From positions 70,363-129,698 of the forward strand of contig JAAUZT010000028.1 in NCBI GenBank assembly GCA_014804485.1: a DNA stretch of 59,336 nt. Direction: 5' to 3'. Below, piece after piece: positions 52,532 to 59,336 of the stretch. A program made the translations under genes and the position numbers. The stretch's first letter is position 1, and each line of letters starts with the position of its first letter. The notes beneath the pieces were generated by a model. That model had not been told where the DNA came from and did no database searches. It saw only the letters and a program-made list of their open reading frames with translations. The DNA comes from Lachnospiraceae bacterium. GTDB lineage: Bacteria; Bacillota; Clostridia; Lachnospirales; Lachnospiraceae.

Positions 52532-53815
52532 ATGAAACCGTACAAAGAGATGAGCAGGGAAGAATTACTGTCACTGAAAGCAGAATTTGACAAGCAGTTT
52601 GAGGATGTGAAAGGGAAAGGGCTTAAATTGGATATGTCCAGAGGAAAGCCTGCACCTGCACAGCTTGATATAGCAATGGGACTTATGGATGTTTTGAATT
52701 CCGAGTCGGATATGAATACGGAAACGGGAGTGGACACCAGAAACTATGGTTTAGTAGATGGTATTCCGGAAGTCAAGAGATTCATGGGAGAGATGATGGA
52801 AGTGCCGGTGGAAAATGTAATCGTGTATGGTAACGCAAGTCTGCCGATTATGTATGATACCGTGTCGCGTTCCATGACACATGGAGTTCTCGGCAGTACA
52901 CCGTGGTGCAAATTGGATAAAGTCAAGTTTTTGTGCCCGGTTCCCGGATATGACAGACATTTTAAGATTACGGAGCATTTTGGGATTGAGATGATTAATA
53001 TCCCGATGACACCCACGGGTCCTGATATGGATCTGGTAGAAAAATATGTGCAGGAAGATGCGGCAGTAAAAGGTATCTGGTGTGTGCCTAAGTACTCTAA
53101 CCCGCAGGGTATTTCCTATTCCAATGAGACGGTGAAGCGGTTTGCGACCCTGAAGCCGGCAGCAGAGGACTTTAGAATTTACTGGGATAATGCATACACG
53201 ATTCATCATTTATATGAGGATAAACAGGATTATATACTGGAGATTCTGCATGAGTGTGAAAAGGCAGGAAATCCTGATATGGTATACAAATTCAGCTCGA
53301 CCTCTAAGGTCAGCTTTGCGGGCGGCGGTATCGGCGGATTTGCTGCTTCCAAAGCAAATATCGAGGAAGCGAAAAAGAGCATGTCGGTACAGACGATTGG
53401 CTATGATAAGATCAACCAGCTTCGCCATGTCAGATATTTCAAAAACTTGGACGGAATGATGGCGCATATGAAGAAGAGCGCGGACATCATAAGACCTAAG
53501 TTTGAGGCAGTTTTAGGCGTCCTAGACAGAGAGCTTGGCGAGTTGGGAATCGGCAGTTGGACGAGACCGCTCGGAGGGTATTTTATCTCTTTCGATGCGA
53601 TGGAGGGGTGTGCAAAAGCGATCGTAGCAAAGTGTAAAGAGGCGGGTGTTGTTCTGACAGGCGCCGGAGCGACATTTCCTTACGGAATCGACCCGAAGGA
53701 CAGCAACATCCGTATTGCACCTTCCTATCCTTCTGAGGAGGAGCTGGCTGCGGCGGCAGATCTGTTTGTGCTGTGCGTGAAGTTAGTCAGCGTTGAGAAG
53801 CTGTTAAACGCATAA
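52532..53815 (+). CDS. PLP-dependent aminotransferase, class Ic aspartate aminotransferase type
   Basis: The 427-residue protein belongs to the PF12897 group of fold type I aminotransferases (aspartate aminotransferase Ic). Visible are GKPAPAQLDIAMG near the start, CVPKYSNPQGISYS, the YWDNAYTIHHL segment that holds PLP pyridine contacts, and the PLP lysine in FSSTSKVSFAGGG. It probably interconverts aspartate or a related amino acid with 2-oxoglutarate. It has its own promoter. Confidence 0.92.
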   Translation: MKPYKEMSREELLSLKAEFDKQFEDVKGKGLKLDMSRGKPAPAQLDIAMGLMDVLNSESDMNTETGVDTRNYGLVDGIPEVKRFMGEMMEVPVENVIVYGNASLPIMYDTVSRSMTHGVLGSTPWCKLDKVKFLCPVPGYDRHFKITEHFGIEMINIPMTPTGPDMDLVEKYVQEDAAVKGIWCVPKYSNPQGISYSNETVKRFATLKPAAEDFRIYWDNAYTIHHLYEDKQDYILEILHECEKAGNPDMVYKFSSTSKVSFAGGGIGGFAASKANIEEAKKSMSVQTIGYDKINQLRHVRYFKNLDGMMAHMKKSADIIRPKFEAVLGVLDRELGELGIGSWTRPLGGYFISFDAMEGCAKAIVAKCKEAGVVLTGAGATFPYGIDPKDSNIRIAPSYPSEEELAAAADLFVLCVKLVSVEKLLNA

Positions 53816-53916
53816 ATGCAAGTTGCCGGCAAGCGGGCATTGCAACAGCAGGCTGGACAAGATACGGCAGATATTGTATGATGGAATAAAGTTATGTTAG
53901 AAGCAGCGAGGCATAT

Positions 53917-54453
53917 ATGGATAAGTATGAGCGAATTGGCAGAGAATTGGTGCATAAGGGTGCTATCATAGACTATTATCAGGATACCATCAAAATCCCC
54001 AACGGTAATATTGCAAAATGGGATTATATCCGGCATAAAGGTGCCGCTGCAGTAGTTGCCGTGAAAGAGGATGGAAAGCTTCTGATGGTCAGGCAGTACA
54101 GGAATGCTCTGAACAGAGAGACGTTGGAGATCCCGGCCGGCGGGTTAAATGATGTGGATGAACCCACCGATCTTGCTGCGGCGAGAGAGCTGGAAGAGGA
54201 AACGGGGTACAGCGCGGGGAAACTGGAACTGCTGCTGTCACTGCGCACAACGGTTGCTTTCTGTGACGAGAAGATAGATGTCTATTTGGCAACGGACTTA
54301 AAACGGAGCAAGCAGCATCTGGACGAGGATGAATTTCTGGATGTATTAAGCTACGATGTGAAAGATCTGCTGGAGATGATTTACGACTGTAAGATTCAGG
54401 ATGGCAAGACGGTTTCGGCGATTTTGGCATATTACAATAAATATTGTAAATAA
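53917..54453 (+). CDS. Nudix hydrolase, ADP-ribose pyrophosphatase type
   Basis: A 178-residue Nudix enzyme with the full box (GG-x5-E-x7-RELEEETGY, residues about 68-90) and the preceding RQYRNALNRETLEIPAG segment typical of ADP-ribose pyrophosphatases such as NudF. It hydrolyses ADP-ribose to AMP and ribose phosphate. It stands 100 bases after the aminotransferase. Confidence 0.92.
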   Translation: MDKYERIGRELVHKGAIIDYYQDTIKIPNGNIAKWDYIRHKGAAAVVAVKEDGKLLMVRQYRNALNRETLEIPAGGLNDVDEPTDLAAARELEEETGYSAGKLELLLSLRTTVAFCDEKIDVYLATDLKRSKQHLDEDEFLDVLSYDVKDLLEMIYDCKIQDGKTVSAILAYYNKYCK

Positions 54454-54527
54454 CCATATTGCAACAGACAATACAGACAGATACAAGATGGTACAATTAA
54501 TTTATGATTGCAAAGGAGAATCATGCT

Positions 54528-54710
54528 ATGAATGAAGCAAGAGCAAAAGAACTGGCACATGAACTGACAATGGAATATGTCAGAGAGAAGAATATGTTAA
54601 GTAATCCGCTGTTAGAGAATATTCCCAATGTGGTAGAGAAATTTGCAGACATTAACAAGAGATTTTACGATGCTATCATAAATAATGATACGTTAAAAGA
54701 GTTGTATTAA
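54528..54710 (+). CDS. Small conserved hypothetical protein
   Basis: The ATG at 54528 has AAAGGAG nine bases upstream. The 60-residue product is mostly helical (ARAKELAHELTMEYVREKN, VEKFADINKRFYDAI) with no membrane segment. No named family is recalled. A strong terminator follows it. Confidence 0.75.
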   Translation: MNEARAKELAHELTMEYVREKNMLSNPLLENIPNVVEKFADINKRFYDAIINNDTLKELY

Positions 54711-54736
54711 ATGTGGAGACTGCTTTTATGTGCTGT

Positions 54737-54775
54737 CGTCAGCGATCTGTGTGACTAGATCGCTGACGATTTTTT
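54737..54775 (+). terminator. Rho-independent terminator
   Basis: CGTCAGCGATCT and AGATCGCTGACG, perfect 12-bp stem, then ATTTTTTA. Confidence 0.95.
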
Positions 54776-54803
54776 ATTCTATAGGAAATTTCTTGTTTAT
54801 GCA

Positions 54804-54850
54804 CGAGTTTGCGAAGCAAATCTCGCAATTGAGCGAAGCTCAATTTTTTA
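54804..54850. repeat. Dispersed hairpin element, copy B, with terminator-like tail
   Basis: CGAG-TTTGC-GAA-GCAAA-T-CTCG (54804-54825) is followed directly by AATTGAGC-GAA-GCTCAATT and TTTT (54828-54850). The first hairpin is the same type as at 48640-48663. Confidence 0.6.
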
Positions 54851-54916
54851 TATAGAAAATTAAAAATCGCATGCGGGCGGACGAACCGGCATATATTTAG
54901 GTGAACAGGACATACC

Positions 54917-55537
54917 GTGAAAGAAGGTAAGATATTGCAGCATTCACCGGTTAAAAATTGTTACTATGTGATTTATCTGTTTATGATCGGACTTTTTCTT
55001 GGCATAGTGATCGTTAATGCAGGGTATGACACGTGGATCAGAAACGGCAGTCTCTTGGGAACGGAAATGATTCTGCGCCTGAAGAACAGTGTGCCGGACG
55101 GCAGTGAACTTCTCGGATATATTGTGAAGCACAGATTATTTACCGTCTTTATGCTTGGGATTTTAGCGACCACTATGATCGGCATTCCGGCGGTGTGCGC
55201 ATACATATGCTATATCGGGCTGGCGGCCGGGTGTCTTCTTTCGGTTGCAGTGATCCGCTATGGGATCCGCGGACTGCTGCTGATGGCGGCAGGAGTGTTC
55301 CCGCAGGGAATTTTGCTGATTCCGGCCTACATAGCCTTGTTTGTATGGAGCATAAGCATCAATCGGATATTGTATTCCAAAAGCCCATATGCGGATTATT
55401 ATGGCAAATCGGGAAGGCAGAGTTATCTGATAAAGGGGGTACAGATGATCGGGATCGTGGGAGTTGTCATAATGGGTTGCCTATTGGAGAGTTATGTTAA
55501 TCCTAAAATGCTTCATTTAATTCTAAAAATTTTTTAG
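54917..55537 (+). CDS. spoIIM: Stage II sporulation protein M
   Basis: SpoIIM is part of the DMP complex that drives engulfment in sporulation, acting in the membrane. The 206-residue product has about five membrane segments and the family motif around GVFPQGILLIPAYIALF. The start is GTG. Its presence marks the organism as a probable spore former. xerD follows, an order common in clostridia. Confidence 0.9.
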   Translation: MKEGKILQHSPVKNCYYVIYLFMIGLFLGIVIVNAGYDTWIRNGSLLGTEMILRLKNSVPDGSELLGYIVKHRLFTVFMLGILATTMIGIPAVCAYICYIGLAAGCLLSVAVIRYGIRGLLLMAAGVFPQGILLIPAYIALFVWSISINRILYSKSPYADYYGKSGRQSYLIKGVQMIGIVGVVIMGCLLESYVNPKMLHLILKIF

Positions 55538-55745
55538 AAAGTTTTTATATGTGCGTTTTCCCATATATAGTAGACATAAATTCTTCCGCTGACGATATGT
55601 TGTGTTTTCATGAAAATAAGGCTGAAATGCCCGTAAAATCGGGAAAAAATCCATTTGCTTTTCTTTGAAATTCTGATTATAATGATAGGCAGACGATGAG
55701 TTGATTTACATAAGAGGGGTCGCTCAGGGAAGGGTTTCCGGTTTC

Positions 55746-56630
55746 ATGGAAAAAGAGATCAAGGCTTTTATAACATATTTACATAATGTGAAGGGTACTT
55801 CTGCCAATACGGAGATGTCATATAAGAGAGACTTGGAGAAAGTGCAGCATTTTATGGCGGAGCGGGATGTTCACGAGATGGGATCCGTGACAGAGAAGGA
55901 CCTGGAAGAGTATGTGAAATATTTGGAGGATAACAAATTTGCCGCGGCTACCGTATCCAGAAACATTGCGTCATTGAAAGCATTTTATCATTATCTGGTG
56001 CAGGAAGGGATCGTTGCGGAGGATATCTCCGGATCGTTAAAAGCACCGAAGATCGAGAAGAAGGTTCCGGAGATCATGTCACCTGACGAAGTGGTTCGAC
56101 TTTTAGAGCAGCCTTCCGGGGATACTCATAAGGAAATTCGTGATAAGGCTATGTTGGAACTTCTCTATGCTACCGGAATCAGAGTTACGGAACTGATAAC
56201 CCTTAAAGTTTCCGATGTAAATATATCCATGGGATTTATTTTGTGCCGTGATCGCAATAAAGAGAGAGTGATTCCTTTCGGAACCGAGGCTAAGAACGCC
56301 ATGACGAGATACTTGGACGGTACGAGGGATGACATGTTGGAGAACAAAAACTCCGATGTGCTTTTTGCGAATTGCTCGGGACAACCGATGAGCCGACAAG
56401 GGTTTTGGAAATTAATCAAATATTATGCGAAGAAAGCGGATATCAAGGCGGACATTACGCCGCATACGCTCAGGCATTCTTTTGCGGCGCATTTGGTGGA
56501 GAACGGAGCAGACTTAAGAAGTGTGCAGGAGATGCTGGGGCATTCCGATATTTCCACGACACAGATTTATGCACACTTAAATCACAGTCATATACGCGAG
56601 GTGTATGCGAAGGCACATCCGAGAGGATAA
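55746..56630 (+). CDS. xerD: Site-specific tyrosine recombinase XerD
   Basis: The ATG at 55746 gives a 294-residue protein of normal XerD length; an upstream TTG (55701) would add 15 residues. The catalytic set is visible: first Arg in YATGIRVTEL, Lys, HTLRHSFAAHL (His-x-x-Arg), the GHSDISTTQIYAH segment with His and the nucleophile Tyr. It resolves chromosome dimers at dif. No integron or phage feature is next to it, supporting a housekeeping role. Confidence 0.92.
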   Translation: MEKEIKAFITYLHNVKGTSANTEMSYKRDLEKVQHFMAERDVHEMGSVTEKDLEEYVKYLEDNKFAAATVSRNIASLKAFYHYLVQEGIVAEDISGSLKAPKIEKKVPEIMSPDEVVRLLEQPSGDTHKEIRDKAMLELLYATGIRVTELITLKVSDVNISMGFILCRDRNKERVIPFGTEAKNAMTRYLDGTRDDMLENKNSDVLFANCSGQPMSRQGFWKLIKYYAKKADIKADITPHTLRHSFAAHLVENGADLRSVQEMLGHSDISTTQIYAHLNHSHIREVYAKAHPRG

Positions 56631-56652
56631 AAGTATATAATAAAGCTTATAA

Positions 56653-56691
56653 GGCATGGGACTGTTTCTGTTGAAACACCCCGTGCTTTTT
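56653..56691 (+). terminator. Terminator after xerD
   Basis: GCATGGG with an inner GTTTC/GAAAC stem pairs to CCGTGC followed by five T. Confidence 0.8.
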
Positions 56692-56732
56692 GATGCGCAG
56701 ACCCGTGCAATGGAAGTCTGGGAGGGCATACC

Positions 56733-57422
56733 ATGTATAAGATTTTGATCGTTGAGGACGACAGTACAATTTCGGAACAGATCGGAAAATATCTGAACAG
56801 ATGGGGATATGAGACTGCCTGCGCGGAAGATTTTGAGAATGTGCTTCAGCAGTTTATTTCTTTTGATCCGCAGCTTGTCCTTTTGGATATCGGACTGCCT
56901 TTTTATAATGGGTATTACTGGTGCAGTGAGATTCGTAAGATTTCACAGATTCCGGTGGTATTCATTTCTTCGGCGTCCGATAATATGAATATTGTCATGG
57001 CGATGAACATGGGCGGAGATGACTTTATCATGAAGCCTTTTGATTTGGAAGTGCTGCTTGCCAAGGTGCAGGCGATTTTGCGCAGAACGTACTCTTTTCA
57101 GAAGCAGTCCTCCGTGATGGAATACGGGAATGTAATTTTAAATCTGACGGATATGAGTCTTCTCTATCAGGGTACGAGAATTGAATTGTCTAAGAATGAG
57201 TTTCGGATTTTACAGATTCTCTACGAGCATGCGGGCAATACGGTAAGCCGTGAGAACATTATGAAAAGGCTGTGGGATAATGAATGTTTTGTGGATGATA
57301 ATACGCTCACCGTGAATATGAACCGCCTTCGAAAGAAGCTGGAAGAAACGGGAATCCATGATTTTATCCTGACAAAGAAGGGTGTAGGATATCAGTTGGC
57401 GGCGAAGAATTCGTCAGAATGA
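56733..57422 (+). CDS. Response regulator, BceR type (OmpR family)
   Basis: A 229-residue regulator: receiver domain with D52 (LVLLDIGLP) and FIMKPFD, then an OmpR winged helix (NEFRILQILYEHAG, ENIMKRLWDNECFVDDNTLT). RBS GGGAGGGC. It is followed by an intramembrane-sensing kinase and a BceA-type ATPase, the second such set in the window and on the opposite strand to the first. Confidence 0.94.
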   Translation: MYKILIVEDDSTISEQIGKYLNRWGYETACAEDFENVLQQFISFDPQLVLLDIGLPFYNGYYWCSEIRKISQIPVVFISSASDNMNIVMAMNMGGDDFIMKPFDLEVLLAKVQAILRRTYSFQKQSSVMEYGNVILNLTDMSLLYQGTRIELSKNEFRILQILYEHAGNTVSRENIMKRLWDNECFVDDNTLTVNMNRLRKKLEETGIHDFILTKKGVGYQLAAKNSSE

Positions 57423-57489
57423 GTCAGTATACTTTTTTACTGTTTAGAGATACTTTGCAAAGTGATTTAGGTAGTGATGTCAGCGTCAC

Positions 57490-58566
57490 ATGACGGAAAG
57501 TGTAAAACGAATTATGAGTAAAAAAGAAATGAACAGACAGATACGGCGGTCATACTTGCGTGACCGCTATATAATCCTGTGCCTCTATGTGTTGATTATA
57601 GCGGTATTCTTCGGAGTAGCCGCTCTTTATGACTATGTGCAGGTATTGAGGAATATGCTTTATGCGGTGGAGCTCACGCTCTTTTTCGGTGTGTTGGCTG
57701 CATTGATCGACTATCGGAATTACCGTGCAAGGTGTTGTTCGTTGTTTCTCGCAGTGCAGAAGGAAGAAGAGCGGACACGCGATCTGCCGGAGGCGAAGAA
57801 CCTTCCGGAAGTGCTATACAGGCAGCTCCTTATGGAGGAAGAGCAGGAGAAGCGGAAGCTTCTTACCAGATATGATGAGAAGCAGAAAGATATGGCGGAC
57901 TATTATACGATGTGGACACACCAGATCAAGACACCGATTGCGGCCATGCTGCTGCTGCTGCAAGGCAGTGAAGAGATGGAGAGCGGGCAGGAAGAGGCGG
58001 ATCGCCAGAGGGAGAGAGAAGAACTGTTTAAGATCGAGCAATATGCGCAGATGGCGCTCTATTTTGCAAGGCTGGACAGTGCGTCTTCGGACTTCCTGTT
58101 TAAGGAATACGATGTGCAGGAGATCGTGAAACAGGCAGTTCGTAAGTACTCCGTATTATTTCTGCGCAGCGGCCTTAGCTTTCGGATGGAGGAATTCGAG
58201 TTAAGGGCGGTGACGGATGAGAAGTGGTTGTGTTTCGTGGTGGAGCAGGTTTTTTCTAATGCGCTGAAATATACCCAGCAAGGCGGCATTGCGATTTACG
58301 GTGCAGATGCACAAGGGAATCCGGAAGAAGGGAAGGTATCCTATCTGGTCATTGAAGATACGGGAATCGGGATCAGAGAGAGCGATCTGCCGAGAATCTT
58401 TGAGAGAGGTTTTACCGGATATAACGGGCGGCTGGATAAGAAGGCGACCGGACTCGGACTGTACTTGTGCAATCAGATCATAAGCAGGATGTCCCATACG
58501 ATAAGAGTAAAATCCGAACCGGGGGTTGGGACGAAGGTTATTCTGGGATTTGTGCAGGAGGAGTAA
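57490..58566 (+). CDS. Sensor histidine kinase, BceS type
   Basis: The 358-residue kinase has two membrane helices (about residues 28-48 and 58-74) with a very short outer loop, H-box WTHQIKTPIAA with H144, and ATPase motifs (NALKYTQQGG, DTGIGI, GLGLYL). The first 23 residues are a basic extension; a start at ATG 57514 is also possible, as no strong ribosome binding site is seen. It likely senses flux through the transporter that follows. Confidence 0.92.
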   Translation: MTESVKRIMSKKEMNRQIRRSYLRDRYIILCLYVLIIAVFFGVAALYDYVQVLRNMLYAVELTLFFGVLAALIDYRNYRARCCSLFLAVQKEEERTRDLPEAKNLPEVLYRQLLMEEEQEKRKLLTRYDEKQKDMADYYTMWTHQIKTPIAAMLLLLQGSEEMESGQEEADRQREREELFKIEQYAQMALYFARLDSASSDFLFKEYDVQEIVKQAVRKYSVLFLRSGLSFRMEEFELRAVTDEKWLCFVVEQVFSNALKYTQQGGIAIYGADAQGNPEEGKVSYLVIEDTGIGIRESDLPRIFERGFTGYNGRLDKKATGLGLYLCNQIISRMSHTIRVKSEPGVGTKVILGFVQEE

Positions 58567-58597
58567 ATACTCTGGTTTTGAGTTTGCGAAGCTCATG

Positions 58598-58671
58598 TGA
58601 CAAAAACGTAAGATTACAGAGAAGAAATGTAAGCCGGATGTATGGCAGCACATTTCTTCTTTTCATATAAT
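58598..58671 (+). promoter_or_regulatory. Inducible promoter region of the second Bce-type transporter
   Basis: A BceR-like box TGACAAAAACGTAA (58598-58611, one mismatch to TNACA-N4-TGTAA) is followed by a perfect inverted repeat (AGAAGAAATGT at 58620-58630, ACATTTCTTCT at 58650-58660) and a -10 box TATAAT (58666-58671). A second half site AATGTAAG lies inside. Confidence 0.65.
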
Positions 58672-58767
58672 TGTCTTGTACGAAAGGAGTAGGGCTATAA
58701 AAATAAGAAAAATGGGCAGTTTCCTTTTGAATACAAACAGACATTGACAGAAAGGGGTTGACATAAC

Positions 58768-59336
58768 ATGTCACTGTTAGAAGTTAAAAACGTGAAGAAA
58801 GTATATACCACAAGATTCGGAGCCGCCAAAGTACAGGCGCTCAGCGATGTAAACTTCTCCGTGGAGGAAGGGGAGTATGTGGCGGTCATGGGAGAATCCG
58901 GTTCCGGTAAGACAACGCTTTTAAATATCCTTGCTTCTTTAGATAAGGCGACAAGCGGTCAGGTGCTTTTAAACGGAAAGGATCTGACGCAGATCAAACA
59001 AAGAGAAATCTGTGCCTTCAGAAGAGAACATCTGGGGTTTGTATTTCAGGATTTTAACCTGCTAGATAGCTTGTCATTAAAAGATAATATTTATCTGCCG
59101 CTTGTGCTGGCAGGAGCGGATTATAAGAAGATGGAGGAGAAACTGCGTCCGCTTGCGAAGAAACTTGATATTTCGGATATTTTGGAAAAATTCCCTTATG
59201 AGGTATCGGGCGGACAGAAGCAGCGTGCAGCAGCATGTCGGGCGCTGATTACGGAGCCGGATATTATTCTGGCGGACGAGCCTACCGGTGCATTGGATTC
59301 CAGAGCGGCGGGCAAACTGCTTAAGTTGTTCGGCGA
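58768..59336 (+). CDS. Bce-type ABC transporter ATP-binding protein, 3' end outside window
   Basis: The frame is open from ATG 58768 to the window end (189 codons seen; about 255 expected). Walker A is GESGSGKTT, the signature VSGGQKQR, and Walker B IILADEPTGALDS, with the MacB/BceA-type FQDFNLLD Q-loop region. A permease gene should follow beyond the window. The BceR-like box upstream suggests induction by the preceding two-component system. Confidence 0.93.
   Translation, partial: MSLLEVKNVKKVYTTRFGAAKVQALSDVNFSVEEGEYVAVMGESGSGKTTLLNILASLDKATSGQVLLNGKDLTQIKQREICAFRREHLGFVFQDFNLLDSLSLKDNIYLPLVLAGADYKKMEEKLRPLAKKLDISDILEKFPYEVSGGQKQRAAACRALITEPDIILADEPTGALDSRAAGKLLKLFG

Noticed and set aside
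55746..56630. XerD as an integrase of a mobile element or integron
   Set aside because: Its length, motifs and place next to spoIIM fit the housekeeping XerD; no attachment site, excisionase or phage gene is adjacent.

Overview
The window looks like chromosome of a spore-forming, gut-associated Clostridia, most likely a Lachnospiraceae member. Support comes from the gene set (RemA, omega, RNase Y, SpoIIM, XerD, Bce-type modules), a T-box leader, LexA boxes of Gram-positive type, a bile salt hydrolase and plant or fungal glycan enzymes. The assignment rests on protein resemblance only. No tRNA, rRNA, CRISPR array or intact prophage was seen.

Layout. (1) 1-5143: housekeeping operon yicC(partial)-remA-gmk-rpoZ-rimO-pgsA-cinA. 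(2) 5185-14989: a strange Asn/Tyr/Asp-rich membrane protein, a 2226-residue secreted GH16 glucanase with Big2 and CBM modules, and an AraC-type regulator. (3) 15217-19242: carB without carA, a compact type I toxin-antitoxin locus (29-residue toxin and convergent antisense RNA), then a GEMM-like riboswitch with a terminator. (4) 19243-24292: a three-gene ABC-2 exporter, a PadR/DUF1700 envelope operon and an ANT(6)-like nucleotidyltransferase. (5) 24524-25210: a type III ToxIN/CptIN-like locus (promoter, 46-nt RNA repeats, terminator, toxin) whose toxin has an in-frame amber codon. (6) 25253-33699: a MATE-HATPase fusion, a lipoprotein and a reverse-strand BceRSAB-type peptide-resistance module. 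(7) 34077-41457: recQ, a truncated large serine recombinase, T-box-tyrS, a methyltransferase, and a VapBC-type locus with a gutted toxin between short direct repeats. (8) 41747-48495: GH51 arabinofuranosidase, aroA, a Nudix-GNAT fusion, a J-domain protein, bile salt hydrolase and a small hydrolase. (9) 48768-56630: SOS-controlled recA, recX, rny, an aminotransferase, ADP-ribose-type Nudix, spoIIM and xerD. (10) 56733-59336: a second Bce-type module, cut by the window end.

In many Firmicutes pgsA-cinA-recA-rny are neighbours. Here cinA and recA are about 43.7 kb apart, and the interval holds nearly all accessory genes plus three kinds of toxin-antitoxin locus, two of them visibly broken, and a broken recombinase. 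It looks like a variable region built by several events.

The best leads are the type III TA locus with a stop codon, the unannotated type I TA locus, the riboswitch-controlled ABC-2 exporter, and the Asp/Tyr-rich membrane protein.
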